A DNA stretch of 64,000 nt from an uncultured Eubacteriales bacterium (GTDB lineage Bacteria; Bacillota; Clostridia; Oscillospirales; Oscillospiraceae): NCBI GenBank assembly GCA_900545585.1, contig UQZR01000006.1, forward strand, positions 30,298 through 94,297. Reading direction: 5' to 3'. Position 1 is the stretch's first letter. Every line of letters begins with the position of its first letter. The translations under genes and the position numbers were made by a program. Shown piece by piece: positions 55,948 to 64,000 of this stretch. The notes under the pieces are model-generated. The model did not search any database. It was not told the DNA's origin and was given only the letters and a program-made list of their open reading frames with translations.

Positions 55948-57429
55948 TCACAGGATGATGCAGATCAGGCCCGCGCCTCCCTCGTTAAGAATGCGCTCCA
56001 GCGCTTCCCGCAGCTTGCTCTGCGCATCGGTGGGCATCCGCTTCAGCTTGGCGTTCAGGTCCTCCCCTGCGATCTCGTTGAAGCTGCGGCCGAAGATGTT
56101 GGACTGCCAGATCTTGCCCGTGTCTCCTTCAAACTGCTGGAGCAGGTAGTTGACCATTTCCTCCGACTGCTTCTCGTTGCCCACGATGGGCGAAACGGTG
56201 GTAGACACGTCCGCTCGTATCATGTGGATGGACGGAGCGCTGGCCCGCATGCGCAGGCCGTAGCGTCCCCCCTGCTTGACGATCTCGGGGTCCTCCAACT
56301 CCAGCTCCTCCACCGAGGGCAGCACCACGCCGTAGCCCGTCTCACGGGCGGCTGTGAGTGCGGGAGCCACTCGGTCATACTGCCGCTTGGCGTCGGCCAG
56401 CTCCGTCAGCAGCTGCATCAGGTCGCCGTCATCACTGACGGCCAGACCGGAACGCTCTGTCAACGTCTGGTAGAACAGGCTGCGGGGCAGCCGCACCCGT
56501 GCCTGCGCCACACCGCGGCCCAGGTCGATCCGCTCTATGCCGGCATCCTCCACGTTCTCCGCCGCCTGCAGGGATGCAAGATGCGGCGCCAGCTGCCGGA
56601 TGCAGCACAGCTCGGCGGTCTCCGCGGCCACGCTCTGGTAGAGTCCGCTTTTGATGGGGTGGTCTCCAGGCAGAGCGTCCACCCAGGACGGCAGGAACAC
56701 GTCCAGTTCCTGTAACGGGAACTCATACAGCAGGCCACGCAGCAGGCCCTGTATCTCCTGCTCCGACAGAGTCTGGCAGTTCACCGCCAGACAGTTGACG
56801 CCGTACTTTTCCGCAATCTCCTCCACAATGGAGGCGGCGCGGGAGCTGTGGGGCTCCGCGGAATTCAGCAACACCACAAAGGGCTTGCCGATCTCCTGCA
56901 GCTCGCGGATCACGCGCTCCTCCGCCTCCAGATAGTCCTCCCGTGGGATATCTGTGATGGTGCCGTCTGTGGTGATGACCACGCCCACGGTAGAATGGTC
57001 GGTGATGACCTTACGGGTGCCGATCTCCGCGGCCTCGGTCATGGGGATCTCGTGGTCGAACCAAGGCGTCATGACCATGCGGGGCGACAGGTCCTCGAAC
57101 TGGCCCACAGCCCCGGGGACCATGTACCCTACGCAGTCGATGAGCCGCACGGAAAAGGCCGCATCTCCCTCCAGTTGGACGCGGACGGCCTCCTCCGGCA
57201 CAAATTTCGGCTCCGCTGTCATGATGGTGCGGCCGGAGCCGCTCTGGGGCAGCTCATCCTGCGCCCTGTCGCGGCGGTAGGCATTGTCGATGTAGGGCAG
57301 GACCTGGGTCTCCATGAAGCGCTTGATGAACGTGGATTTGCCCGTGCGTACCGGGCCGACAACGCCGATATAGATACTGCCGCCCGTGCGGGCCGCCATA
57401 TCCTGATAGATGGATGTGGATAGATTCAT
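55948..57429 (-). CDS. spoIVA: Stage IV sporulation protein A (SpoIVA)
   Basis: 493-aa ATPase that polymerises on the forespore surface as the base of the spore coat. Walker A-like GVVGPVRTGKSTFIKRF near residue 25, then DCVGYMVPGA, TTDGTITDIPREDY, and the conserved C-terminal region ending EALERILNEGGAGLICIIL. It relies on SpoVM for membrane targeting and SipL for encasement, both encoded in this window. CGGAGGAAGG precedes the ATG. A CATAGACAT sigma-E-like -10 lies upstream. Confidence 0.96.
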   Translation of the reverse strand: MNLSTSIYQDMAARTGGSIYIGVVGPVRTGKSTFIKRFMETQVLPYIDNAYRRDRAQDELPQSGSGRTIMTAEPKFVPEEAVRVQLEGDAAFSVRLIDCVGYMVPGAVGQFEDLSPRMVMTPWFDHEIPMTEAAEIGTRKVITDHSTVGVVITTDGTITDIPREDYLEAEERVIRELQEIGKPFVVLLNSAEPHSSRAASIVEEIAEKYGVNCLAVNCQTLSEQEIQGLLRGLLYEFPLQELDVFLPSWVDALPGDHPIKSGLYQSVAAETAELCCIRQLAPHLASLQAAENVEDAGIERIDLGRGVAQARVRLPRSLFYQTLTERSGLAVSDDGDLMQLLTELADAKRQYDRVAPALTAARETGYGVVLPSVEELELEDPEIVKQGGRYGLRMRASAPSIHMIRADVSTTVSPIVGNEKQSEEMVNYLLQQFEGDTGKIWQSNIFGRSFNEIAGEDLNAKLKRMPTDAQSKLREALERILNEGGAGLICIIL

Positions 57430-57465
57430 AATGCCTTCCTCCGAATCCTGACTGTTACCACATGT

Positions 57466-57812
57466 CTATGCGTCGGCGGTGGGGATTAGAAGGGTTTTGT
57501 GGGCAGGGCAGAACACGTGCGGACGGGACAATCCACATCCGTAGCCCTCATCATAGCAATACTGGATAAACGACTTCGATGCTTTCAAGAGGCCGTTGAT
57601 GTAGCTGCCTTTTCTTCCCTTCTGGCTCATAAACGCGCTGAATGCCGCACCACAGCCAAATTGATTTCCTCTACCTCTTGGATGTGCGCCTCCTGCTCGC
57701 AAAAGCGCAAAAAGAGATTGAGGTTATTCCGGTACCCGCGAACGGTCTTCGGGGTATACTTCCTAACCTCAATCTCAATTAAGTATTCTCTGATAGCGGC
57801 GCTGATTTTCAT
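57466..57812 (-). pseudogene. Frameshifted remnant of a tyrosine recombinase
   Basis: From ATG 57812 (AGGAGGAATTG upstream) the frame reads MKISAAIREYLIEIEVRKYT and TPKTVRGYRNNLNLFLRFCE, a core-binding domain of a phage-type integrase. After LAVVRH it breaks and continues in another frame as FSAFMSQKGRKGSYINGLLK and SFIQYCYDEGYG, ending near 57538. No catalytic domain remains, so it is a decayed N-terminal fragment. Confidence 0.75.
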
Positions 57813-57954
57813 GTCAATTCCTCCTTTGGTATGTCGCAACCAAAGGGGAAGGTATATCACAGCGCAATTGATGTGTTTCGCAGCCGAGAAAAAATCGGTT
57901 CCGAAAATGCACTGTTTTACCGAAAATCAGCTTCTTTTCCGCAGAAAAGTTCCA

Positions 57955-58689
57955 TCAATCCTGCTGCCAGTTATGCCAGACGTTCTGCACGTCCTCATTG
58001 TCATCCAGCATGTCCAGCAGCTTGGTCATGCTGCGGACATCGTCCTCGCTGGTCATGGTGATGTAGTTCTGGGGTACCATCTCGATTTCCGCGCTCTCGA
58101 AGGTGTAGCCCTTCTCCTCCAGCGCCTTGACCACGTCGTTGAAGCTGTCAGGGTCGGTGGTGACCTCAAACACGGGGCCATCGGCCTCCATGTCCTCGGC
58201 GCCGGCATCCAGCGCGTCCATCATGACGGTATCCTCGTCCAGTTCCTCATCCTCGTTGCTGATGACAATGACACCCTTGCGGTCGAAGGACCAGCTGACG
58301 CAGCCCTGCGCACCCATGCCCTTGCCGAACTTATCAAAGTAGTGGCGGATCTCCGGCGCGGTGCGCTGGCGGTTGTCGGTCAGCGCCTCCACGATGACGG
58401 CCACGCCGCAGGGACCGTAGCCTTCGTAGGTGACGGACTCATAGTTATCGGTGTTGCCGGAGCCCAGCGCCTTGTCAATGGTGCGCTTGATATTGTCGTT
58501 GGGCATATTGGCTGCCTTGGCCTTGGCCACCACGGTGGCCAGGCGGGAGTTGTTTGCGGGGTCGCCGCTGCCGCCCTGCTTGACGGCCACGATGATCTCC
58601 TTAGCGATCTTGGTAAAGGTGGCGGAGCGCTTGGCGTCAGCCGCGCCCTTGGTCTTTTGGATATTGTGCCACTTGGAATGTCCGGACAT
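57955..58689 (-). CDS. YebC/PmpR family regulatory protein
   Basis: 244 aa with the family start SGHSKWHNIQKTKGAADAKR and GPCGVAVIVEALTDNR. YebC-family proteins were named transcription regulators; some are now known to act in translation of proline-rich stretches. Which applies here cannot be told from sequence. First of a minus-strand run, three bases from the Nif3 gene upstream. Confidence 0.93.
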   Translation of the reverse strand: MSGHSKWHNIQKTKGAADAKRSATFTKIAKEIIVAVKQGGSGDPANNSRLATVVAKAKAANMPNDNIKRTIDKALGSGNTDNYESVTYEGYGPCGVAVIVEALTDNRQRTAPEIRHYFDKFGKGMGAQGCVSWSFDRKGVIVISNEDEELDEDTVMMDALDAGAEDMEADGPVFEVTTDPDSFNDVVKALEEKGYTFESAEIEMVPQNYITMTSEDDVRSMTKLLDMLDDNEDVQNVWHNWQQD

Positions 58690-58692
58690 AGT

Positions 58693-59478
58693 TTACTTCT
58701 CCTTTATGCAGTATTGGATGACCTCGCTGCGATGCGCGGTCGTTTTTATAACGGTGGCTGCGGGGAACACCTTTTGCAAATAGTCCACCACGGCGGCGCA
58801 GACCCCGTCCTCTGTGGGGAAATGCCCCGCGTCGATGAGGTTCAGCTCCGTGTTATCCAAGAACTCATGATACCGCAGGTCGGACGTGACAAAGGTATCG
58901 CAGCCGGCGGCAATGGCCTGAGGGATATAGTCGCCGCAGGCGCCGCCTCCCACCGCCACGCAGTGGACAGATTTGCCGCAGTCGGTATAGCGCAGACCAT
59001 TGCATCCTAACGATTCTATCACAAAATGGGTGAACTCCACAAGGGGTATTTCGCATTTTAACGTGCCGACCCGGCCGATTTTTTCATCCGTCAGTGGTTT
59101 CAGGTCCCGCAGGCCCAGCTTTTGGGCGAGAATATCGTTGACGCCGCCCTCCGCCGCATCCAAATTGGTGTGCATACAGATGGCGGAGATATCATGTGTC
59201 ACCAGCTCCATCAGGATGCGGCCCTGCCGGTCGTCAGTGCGCAGTGTCTGGACGGGGTGCCATGTGCAGTTCATCACCGGATGGTGGGACACAATGAGGT
59301 CGAAGCCGCCTGCGACAGCCTCCCGTACCACCCGCTCCGTGATGTCCAGCGATACCAGGACGCGGTGCACTCCCCTGTCTGGGTCACCCACCAGATGTCC
59401 CACGTTGTCCCAACTGGCCGCCAGCTGGCGGGGTGCCCATTCGTAAAGCGCCTGTTCCACTTGCCGTACCGTTGTCAT
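58693..59478 (-). CDS. Nif3-like dinuclear metal-centre protein
   Basis: 261 aa. Metal ligands in SHHPVM and HTNLDAAEGGVND and late C-terminal His/Glu. Family members form hexamers; a GTP cyclohydrolase role has been proposed. Next to trmK (4-bp overlap) as in many Firmicutes (yqfO-yqfN). Short form without the PII-like insert domain. Confidence 0.9.
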   Translation of the reverse strand: MTTVRQVEQALYEWAPRQLAASWDNVGHLVGDPDRGVHRVLVSLDITERVVREAVAGGFDLIVSHHPVMNCTWHPVQTLRTDDRQGRILMELVTHDISAICMHTNLDAAEGGVNDILAQKLGLRDLKPLTDEKIGRVGTLKCEIPLVEFTHFVIESLGCNGLRYTDCGKSVHCVAVGGGACGDYIPQAIAAGCDTFVTSDLRYHEFLDNTELNLIDAGHFPTEDGVCAAVVDYLQKVFPAATVIKTTAHRSEVIQYCIKEK

Positions 59479-60167
59479 ATCGCATCCCTCTTTTCTTCCA
59501 GTTCCGCTGCCAGCGCGTCTGCCTGTGCCGCCAGTGCGGGGCCTTTGGGATCGCTGCTGCGGCGCAGACCCTCTGCCGAGCGGCGCAGCTTGGCGGCGTG
59601 CTCTGCCAGATACGCGCCGTACAGTGGGTCACCCTCCAACAGGACGCCGCACAGGGCCTCCGCTTCAGTGAGGGAATGGTGCGCGCCGCCCGTCACCGTC
59701 AGGATGGGATAAACGCGGCCTTTGTCCTCCACCAGGCATTCCGCTGTAAAGGTATACCCATTGTCAGCCAGCCAATGGCGCAGGTCAGCAGCCTTCGTCA
59801 TGGGCTGCAGCAGCAACATATGGCCGTTTCTCGTCCATGGCGCTGCGGACAGGATGGCGCTAATCGTCTCGCCTCCCATGCCGGCGATGACGATGACATC
59901 CGTCTCTTCCGGCGCGATAGCGGACAAGCCCGAGCACAGACGAAAGTCGATGCCCTTTACACCGTATTGCTGGGCCGTGCGGCGGGCGTGCTCCAGCGGC
60001 TCCACGCCGATGTCGGAGGCGATGGCGGAGAGTATCCTCCCCTGCTGCAGCAGCGCCACAGGCAGGTAGCCGTGATCCGTGCCCACATCCGTCAGGCGAC
60101 AACCGTCCGGTACCAGCTGCGCCAGACGGCACAGGCGTGGCTGTAATGCTAATTGCTTCTGATCCAT
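59475..60167 (-). CDS. trmK: tRNA (adenine22-N1)-methyltransferase TrmK
   Basis: 230-aa SAM methyltransferase of the YqfN/TrmK family. TDVGTDHGYLPVALLQ is motif I, VIAGMGGETI motif IV-like, and LLLQPMT follows. Methylates A22 of tRNA in Gram-positives. Overlaps the Nif3 gene by 4 bp. Confidence 0.92.
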   Translation of the reverse strand: MDQKQLALQPRLCRLAQLVPDGCRLTDVGTDHGYLPVALLQQGRILSAIASDIGVEPLEHARRTAQQYGVKGIDFRLCSGLSAIAPEETDVIVIAGMGGETISAILSAAPWTRNGHMLLLQPMTKAADLRHWLADNGYTFTAECLVEDKGRVYPILTVTGGAHHSLTEAEALCGVLLEGDPLYGAYLAEHAAKLRRSAEGLRRSSDPKGPALAAQADALAAELEEKRDAI

Positions 60168-60186
60168 TTCTCCTCAACGCAGAAAG

Positions 60187-60214
60187 CGCCACGCATACAG
60201 CCGTATGCGTGGCG
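60187..60214 (-). terminator. Terminator of the DUF1858 gene
   Basis: CGCCACGCATAC-agcc-GTATGCGTGGCG, followed on the minus strand by CTTTCT. Confidence 0.7.
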
Positions 60215-60225
60215 GCTCGTCTGAT

Positions 60226-60438
60226 TTACTCGGCGATGGGCTTGTTAGCTTCCTCGTTCACCACGGCCAGCAGCTTGTCCACATCGATACCGTGAACGGC
60301 GCACGCTTCCTCTACCGTCTCACCACGGGAGGAGGGGCAGCCCAGGCAGTGCATGCCAATGGACAGGAAAATGGGGGCCGTCTGGGGGGCAACGTCCAGA
60401 ATATCACCGATAATGGTGTCTTTCGTGATCTCGATCAT
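60226..60438 (-). CDS. DUF1858 domain protein
   Basis: 70 aa from ATG 60438 (CGGAGGT). EITKDTIIGDILDVAPQTA and IGMHCLGCPSS match DUF1858, small proteins of hybrid-cluster/ScdA-like context with two close Cys that may bind a metal or act in redox. Function unknown. Confidence 0.85.
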   Translation of the reverse strand: MIEITKDTIIGDILDVAPQTAPIFLSIGMHCLGCPSSRGETVEEACAVHGIDVDKLLAVVNEEANKPIAE

Positions 60439-60513
60439 GTGAATAACCTCCGAAATTGATGTTACGTATAGTATACCCCAATATCCTGCGGGTTTCAACA
60501 GGATTTTTAGGAG

Positions 60514-60549
60514 AAAAAAGGATACGTGCCGAAGCACGTATCCTTTTTT
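60514..60549. terminator. Bidirectional terminator after the zinc-ribbon gene
   Basis: AAAAAAGGATACGTGC-cgaa-GCACGTATCCTTTTTT, perfect. Confidence 0.9.
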
Positions 60550-60579
60550 GTTATCGTGTACGATAGTGTGCAGGATCAC

Positions 60580-60858
60580 TCAGCCGTTCTCACGCATCTC
60601 AGCGAAGCAGGCGCTGCAGTACACGGGACGGTCGCTCTTGGGCTCGAAGGGCACCTTGGCCTCACCACCGCACTTGGCACAGACAGCGGTGAAGTACTCA
60701 CGGGGACCACGGGCTGCGTTCTTGCGAGCGTCGCGGCAGGCCTTGCAGCGCTGGGGCTCGTTCTGGAAGCCGCGCTCAGCGTAGAACTCCTGCTCACCGG
60801 CGGTGAACACAAACTCGTTGCCGCACTCTTTGCACACTAAAGTCTTGTCTTCGTACAT
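60580..60858 (-). CDS. Zinc-ribbon domain protein
   Basis: 92 aa from ATG 60858. Four CxxC pairs: VCKECG, RCKACR, VCAKCG and YCSACF, enough for two zinc ribbons. Similar small proteins (probable zinc-binding domain) are widespread in Clostridia; function unknown. Lies between sigH and the DUF1858 gene. Confidence 0.85.
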   Translation of the reverse strand: MYEDKTLVCKECGNEFVFTAGEQEFYAERGFQNEPQRCKACRDARKNAARGPREYFTAVCAKCGGEAKVPFEPKSDRPVYCSACFAEMRENG

Positions 60859-60893
60859 GATTTTACCCTCTCTTTGAGAAAAATATATTGCGC

Positions 60894-61517
60894 TCAGCCG
60901 TTGCTGATGTCGCCGGATAAAAGTTGCCGCGCAATTTTGCGGCGTATGCGCTGCACAGCGTTGTCCACCGATTTGGGGGACTTGCCGACAGTCTCTGCGA
61001 TCTCGCGGCACGTAAGACCGTCTAAATAATACCCTAAAATCTTTACCTCGAATTCGGACAACAGCTTGCGGGCGTTTTCCAACAGACTGGCAGCTTTTTC
61101 TCTGTCGATCAGGAGCACCTCCGGATCGGCATTGGCAAAGGAGAGATTCGCGTCAAAGAATGAGGGATCAAGGGGGACCGCTTGGTTCAGGGGCGCATGC
61201 TTGCCTGACGCAGCCGACTTCAACACCGAGTAGAGCCGGCGGCGGATACATGTTTCGGCAAAGGTATAAAAGGAAGCGCCGTGCCCCGTCTCGTACTCGC
61301 GGATGGCCTTGATGAGACCGAACATGCCCTCCTGCAGCAGATCTTCGCTGTCGCCCCCCGCCAGAAAGTACGGACGGGCGCAGCTACGCACCAGACGGTG
61401 ATAGCGGGCGGCCAGCACCTCCTCCGCCAGGCGGTTCCCCGCTCTGACGCAGGCGCACAATTCCTCGTCGCTCAGCGCTGCCAGATGTTCGTAGTCTGCC
61501 CATGTATCATTTACCAT
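60894..61517 (-). CDS. sigH: Sporulation transition sigma factor SigH
   Basis: 207-aa sigma-70 family protein. Region 2: YFLAGGDSEDLLQEGMFGLIKAIREYE; region 4: LLSEFEVKILGYYLDGLTCREIAETVGKSPKSVDNAVQRIRRK. This matches SigH (Spo0H), which starts sporulation transcription, rather than SigF. It lacks a Shine-Dalgarno and the promoter -10 abuts the ATG (see the promoter entry). Confidence 0.9.
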   Translation of the reverse strand: MVNDTWADYEHLAALSDEELCACVRAGNRLAEEVLAARYHRLVRSCARPYFLAGGDSEDLLQEGMFGLIKAIREYETGHGASFYTFAETCIRRRLYSVLKSAASGKHAPLNQAVPLDPSFFDANLSFANADPEVLLIDREKAASLLENARKLLSEFEVKILGYYLDGLTCREIAETVGKSPKSVDNAVQRIRRKIARQLLSGDISNG

Positions 61518-61522
61518 AGTGT

Positions 61523-61552
61523 ATTATACCTTTTCACAAAATAATTTGTCAA
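61523..61552 (-). promoter_or_regulatory. Promoter of sigH, abutting the start codon
   Basis: On the minus strand TTGACA (61547-61552), 18-bp spacer, TATAAT (61523-61528). The predicted transcript start falls on the ATG at 61517, so the mRNA would be leaderless. Confidence 0.75.
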
Positions 61553-61659
61553 GTAATTGCGGAAAGTTTGTCAAAAATAGCTCAAATTCGTTGGGCTTCG
61601 TGGTGATTATGCCCTATCGATTTGTTCAATTTGGCGATGCGATGCATACGGCGCGGCGT

Positions 61660-62700
61660 TTACAGGGACAGCTGCTCGGGCTCCGGATGGTCGATATGCA
61701 GGTGCTCGTAGGCTTTCCGCGTCACGCAGCGCCCCCGGGGCGTGCGGGTCAGGAAGCCGAGCTGCATCAGATACGGCTCGTAGACATCCTCCAACGTGAC
61801 GGATTCCTCTCCGATGGTGGCGGCCAGCGTCTCCAGGCCCACCGGTCCTCCACCGTAGTTTTCAATGATGGCGCGGAGCATACGGCGGTCCACCTGATCC
61901 AGACCCAGGAAGTCTACCTCCAGCGCCAGCAGCGCCTGATCGGCCACCTTGCGTGTAATGACGCCGTCAGCTACCACCTGGGCGAAGTCACGAACGCGGC
62001 GGAGCATGCGGTTGGCGATACGGGGTGTGCCGCGGGAGCGGCGGGCGATCTCCATGGCGCCCTCCGGCTCGATCTCCACATTGAGGATACCGGCGCTGCG
62101 GGTCACGATGGTGGCCAGCTCCTCCGGCGTATAGAGCTCCAGCCGCAGTGTGACGCCGAAGCGGTCCCGCAGCGGCGCGGACAGGGAGCCCGCTCGGGTG
62201 GTGGCGCCGATCAGGGTAAAGCGCGGCAGATCCAGCCGGATGGAGTTGGCGGAGGGCCCCTTGCCGATGATAATGTCGATGGCGTAATCCTCCATGGCGG
62301 GGTACAGGATCTCCTCCACTGACCGATTCAGCCGATGGATCTCGTCTACAAACAGGATGTCGTTCTCATTGAGGTTCGTCAGCAGCGCTGCCAGATCCCC
62401 GGGCTTTTCAATGGCAGGGCCGGAGGTGATGCGGATATTGACGCCCATTTCCTGGGCAATGATGCCGGCCAGCGTGGTTTTTCCCAGGCCCGGGGGGCCG
62501 TGGAGCAGTACGTGATCCAGCGCCTCCGTGCGGCGGCGGGCGGCTTCGATGAAGATAGACAGGTTCTGCTTGGCCTTCTCCTGCCCGATGTACTCCGCCA
62601 GTGTGTGGGGACGCAGGGATATCTCGCCGGTGTCCTCAGTGAGGAATGTCTTGGCGACAATAGGCTCCTCGTAGATGTCTGTGCCGAAGTCAATGCTCAT
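61660..62700 (-). CDS. ruvB: Holliday junction branch-migration helicase RuvB
   Basis: 346-aa AAA+ motor. Walker A GPPGLGKTT, Walker B FVDEIHRLN, sensor GATTRAGSLSAPLRDRFG, C-terminal winged helix. Last gene of ruvC-ruvA-ruvB on the minus strand. Confidence 0.97.
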   Translation of the reverse strand: MSIDFGTDIYEEPIVAKTFLTEDTGEISLRPHTLAEYIGQEKAKQNLSIFIEAARRRTEALDHVLLHGPPGLGKTTLAGIIAQEMGVNIRITSGPAIEKPGDLAALLTNLNENDILFVDEIHRLNRSVEEILYPAMEDYAIDIIIGKGPSANSIRLDLPRFTLIGATTRAGSLSAPLRDRFGVTLRLELYTPEELATIVTRSAGILNVEIEPEGAMEIARRSRGTPRIANRMLRRVRDFAQVVADGVITRKVADQALLALEVDFLGLDQVDRRMLRAIIENYGGGPVGLETLAATIGEESVTLEDVYEPYLMQLGFLTRTPRGRCVTRKAYEHLHIDHPEPEQLSL

Positions 62701-62713
62701 GCTGCGCCCTCCC

Positions 62714-63313
62714 CTACTTTACCATTTTCTTCAGCGACTGCCGGATGATCTCCTCCAGCGGCAGCGCGTCCATGTCGATGCCCTTCAGGGCGGCGGCGAT
62801 CTCCTGAGAGCCGTAGCCCAGCACCGCCAGCGCCGCCGCGGCCTCGCCGGCTTTGTTGCTCTGAGCGGGCATGGCAGCGGCCGCACCGCTGCCGGCTTCA
62901 AAGCCGCCCTGCTCCTTGATCAGCTTGTCCTTCAGCTCCAGAATGATGCGCTGGGCGATTTTCTTACCGATTCCGGGCGCGGCGGTCAGAGCCTTCTCGT
63001 CACCCATCACCACCGCCATGGACAGCTGCTGCGGCGTTGTGGACGACAGGATGGACAGCGCGGCCTTGGGGCCCACGCCGGACACACCGATGAGCATCTT
63101 AAAACTGCGCAGCTCGCTCTGGCTGGCGAAGCCGAACATCTCCATGGCGTCCTCCCGCACGTTCAGATAGGTGTAGAGCTTGGCCCGCTCCCCTTTCTTC
63201 AGCTGAGAGAGCGTATAGTTGGTGGTGGCGCAGGCGTAGCCTACGCCGCTGCAGTCGATGACGGCCAGACCGGCTTCGATCTCCGCCACGGTGCCGTTGA
63301 CATAGTAGAACAT
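62714..63313 (-). CDS. ruvA: Holliday junction DNA-binding protein RuvA
   Basis: 199 aa. N-terminal OB fold (MFYYVNGTVAEIE), tandem helix-hairpin-helix (GVSGVGPKAALSIL and APGIGKKIAQRI), and a C-terminal domain that contacts RuvB. Tetramer binding junctions. ATG lies 1 bp after the ruvC stop. Confidence 0.96.
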   Translation of the reverse strand: MFYYVNGTVAEIEAGLAVIDCSGVGYACATTNYTLSQLKKGERAKLYTYLNVREDAMEMFGFASQSELRSFKMLIGVSGVGPKAALSILSSTTPQQLSMAVVMGDEKALTAAPGIGKKIAQRIILELKDKLIKEQGGFEAGSGAAAAMPAQSNKAGEAAAALAVLGYGSQEIAAALKGIDMDALPLEEIIRQSLKKMVK

Positions 63314-63314
63314 A

Positions 63315-63827
63315 TCAGACAGTCTCCTTCACGTTGGGATCCTTGCGCCGCAGCAGACTGGTGGCACTGCGGGCGTGGCAGATGGCGATGGCCAGCGCGT
63401 CCGCCGCATCGTCGGGCCGCGGCACGGCATTCAGCTTCAGCAGGCGCCGCGTCATGTCCATGACCTGTTTTTTCTCGGCCAGACCGTAGCCCACCACCGC
63501 CTGCTTTACCTGCATGGGCGTGTACTCGTAGATGGGGACGCCCATCTTCTCCGCCGTGCAGAGGATGACGCCGCGCCCGTGGGCCACGGCGATGCCGGTG
63601 GTGATGTTCTTGCTGAAAAACAGTTCCTCGATGGCGATCTCATCCGGCTGGAACTGCCGGATCAGCTGGGTCAGATCCTGTTCGATCTGTACCAGCCGCG
63701 TGGCCAGCGGCAGCCCCGCCGATGTGTTGATGGCCCCGTATTGCAGCATCCGCACGGCGCTGCGCTCCGTCTCGATAAGGCCGAAGCCTACGATGGCCAC
63801 GCCGGGGTCGATACCCAAAATGCGCAT
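63315..63827 (-). CDS. ruvC: Crossover junction endodeoxyribonuclease RuvC
   Basis: 170 aa from ATG 63827 (GGAGGAG); upstream in-frame ATGs lack conservation. Cuts Holliday junctions. Catalytic Asp in RILGIDPG, Glu in IEELFF, and Asp residues in RPDDAADALAIAICHAR. Starts the ruvCAB operon. Confidence 0.97.
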   Translation of the reverse strand: MRILGIDPGVAIVGFGLIETERSAVRMLQYGAINTSAGLPLATRLVQIEQDLTQLIRQFQPDEIAIEELFFSKNITTGIAVAHGRGVILCTAEKMGVPIYEYTPMQVKQAVVGYGLAEKKQVMDMTRRLLKLNAVPRPDDAADALAIAICHARSATSLLRRKDPNVKETV

Positions 63828-63858
63828 GGCGCTCCTCCACCTCTTAAACATTAGTTCT

Positions 63859-63887
63859 ATTATAGCAAACCGACGGCAAAATAGCAA
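63859..63887 (-). promoter_or_regulatory. Promoter of ruvCAB
   Basis: On the minus strand TTGCTA (63882-63887), 17-bp spacer, perfect TATAAT (63859-63864). No GAAC-N4-GTTC box was seen next to it. Confidence 0.7.
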
Positions 63888-63892
63888 CAAAA

Positions 63893-63916
63893 ACCGCCCT
63901 GTTTTCACAGGGCGGT
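63893..63916 (-). terminator. Terminator of the gene entering from the right edge
   Basis: ACCGCCCTGT-gaaa-ACAGGGCGGT followed by T5 on the minus strand. Confidence 0.85.
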
Positions 63917-63937
63917 CTGTCGGTGCGGCGCAGTGTT

Positions 63938-64000
63938 TCAGGCGCGTGGATGCGCCTTGTTGTACACGTCTTTCAACTGCTTCTTTATGACATTGTTGTA
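63938..64000 (-). CDS. C-terminal end of an unidentified gene
   Basis: The last 20 codons of a minus-strand gene, ending KKQLKDVYNKAHPRA then TGA, followed by a terminator. Too little is inside the window to identify the product. Confidence 0.6.
   Translation of the reverse strand, partial: YNNVIKKQLKDVYNKAHPRA

Overview
The window is about 64 kb of GC-rich (roughly 60%) chromosomal DNA from an endospore-forming, anaerobic, butyrate-type Clostridia, most likely the Oscillospiraceae/Ruminococcaceae group (Flavonifractor, Oscillibacter or Intestinimonas relatives). This is inference from gene content. It carries sporulation genes (spoIIAA-spoIIAB-sigF, sigH, spoIVA, sipL, a 24-residue spoVM, yunB), pyruvate:ferredoxin oxidoreductase, a butyryl-CoA:acetate CoA-transferase-like enzyme, a phosphate butyryltransferase, a PPi-type phosphofructokinase, a split transketolase and a T-box-controlled valS. 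No tRNA, rRNA or CRISPR array was seen. The only structural RNAs found are rnpB and the T-box leader.

Layout. 1-7.3 kb: rsmB (5' truncated), rlmN, prpC, prkC, rsgA, then a spore-coat group of a 53-aa membrane peptide, SpoVM and SipL. 7.4-11.1 kb: rnpB, then an amino-acid ABC transporter operon ending in a CntK-like, PLP-independent racemase. 11.2-16.7 kb: murD, yunB, ligA, a short GH13 protein. 16.8-25 kb: nifJ, CoA-transferase, T-box, valS. 25-26.6 kb: the spoIIA operon. 26.8-29.0 kb, minus strand: a DUF4130 (TIGR03915-like) protein, a radical-SAM TIGR03916-like protein and a 39-aa peptide, read from a promoter with a LexA box between -35 and -10. It is divergent from pcrA. 31.8-33.1 kb: DUF2500, GNAT, rpmB. 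33.3-42.9 kb: one long co-directional run of hprK, ROK glucokinase, murB, rapZ, an AT-rich membrane-anchored HNH protein, whiA, a C_GCAxxG_C_C protein and dnaE.

43-46.2 kb: a Cys-rich conserved protein, DUF4364, a Lys-rich membrane protein, ptb, TfoX-like. 46.3-48.4 kb: a gene-poor stretch with palindromes, an orphan tyrosine recombinase and an amidase-fold protein. 48.5-55.7 kb: split transketolase, GNAT, a methyltransferase relic, fba, PPi-PFK, coaX and gap. 55.9-57.8 kb: spoIVA and an integrase relic. 58-64 kb, all minus: yebC, nif3, trmK, DUF1858, zinc ribbon, sigH, ruvB-ruvA-ruvC, and the last 20 codons of another gene.

How it fits together. Much of the window is core housekeeping plus sporulation. 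SpoVM, SipL and SpoIVA are the three proteins known to build the spore-coat basement layer, and all three are here. Glycolysis (fba, pfp, gap, glucokinase), pyruvate oxidation and butyrate formation form a second theme. The least understood unit is the LexA-box-controlled radical-SAM/DUF4130 operon, the best candidate for an undescribed DNA repair or modification system. The CntK-like racemase and the HNH protein between rapZ and whiA come next.
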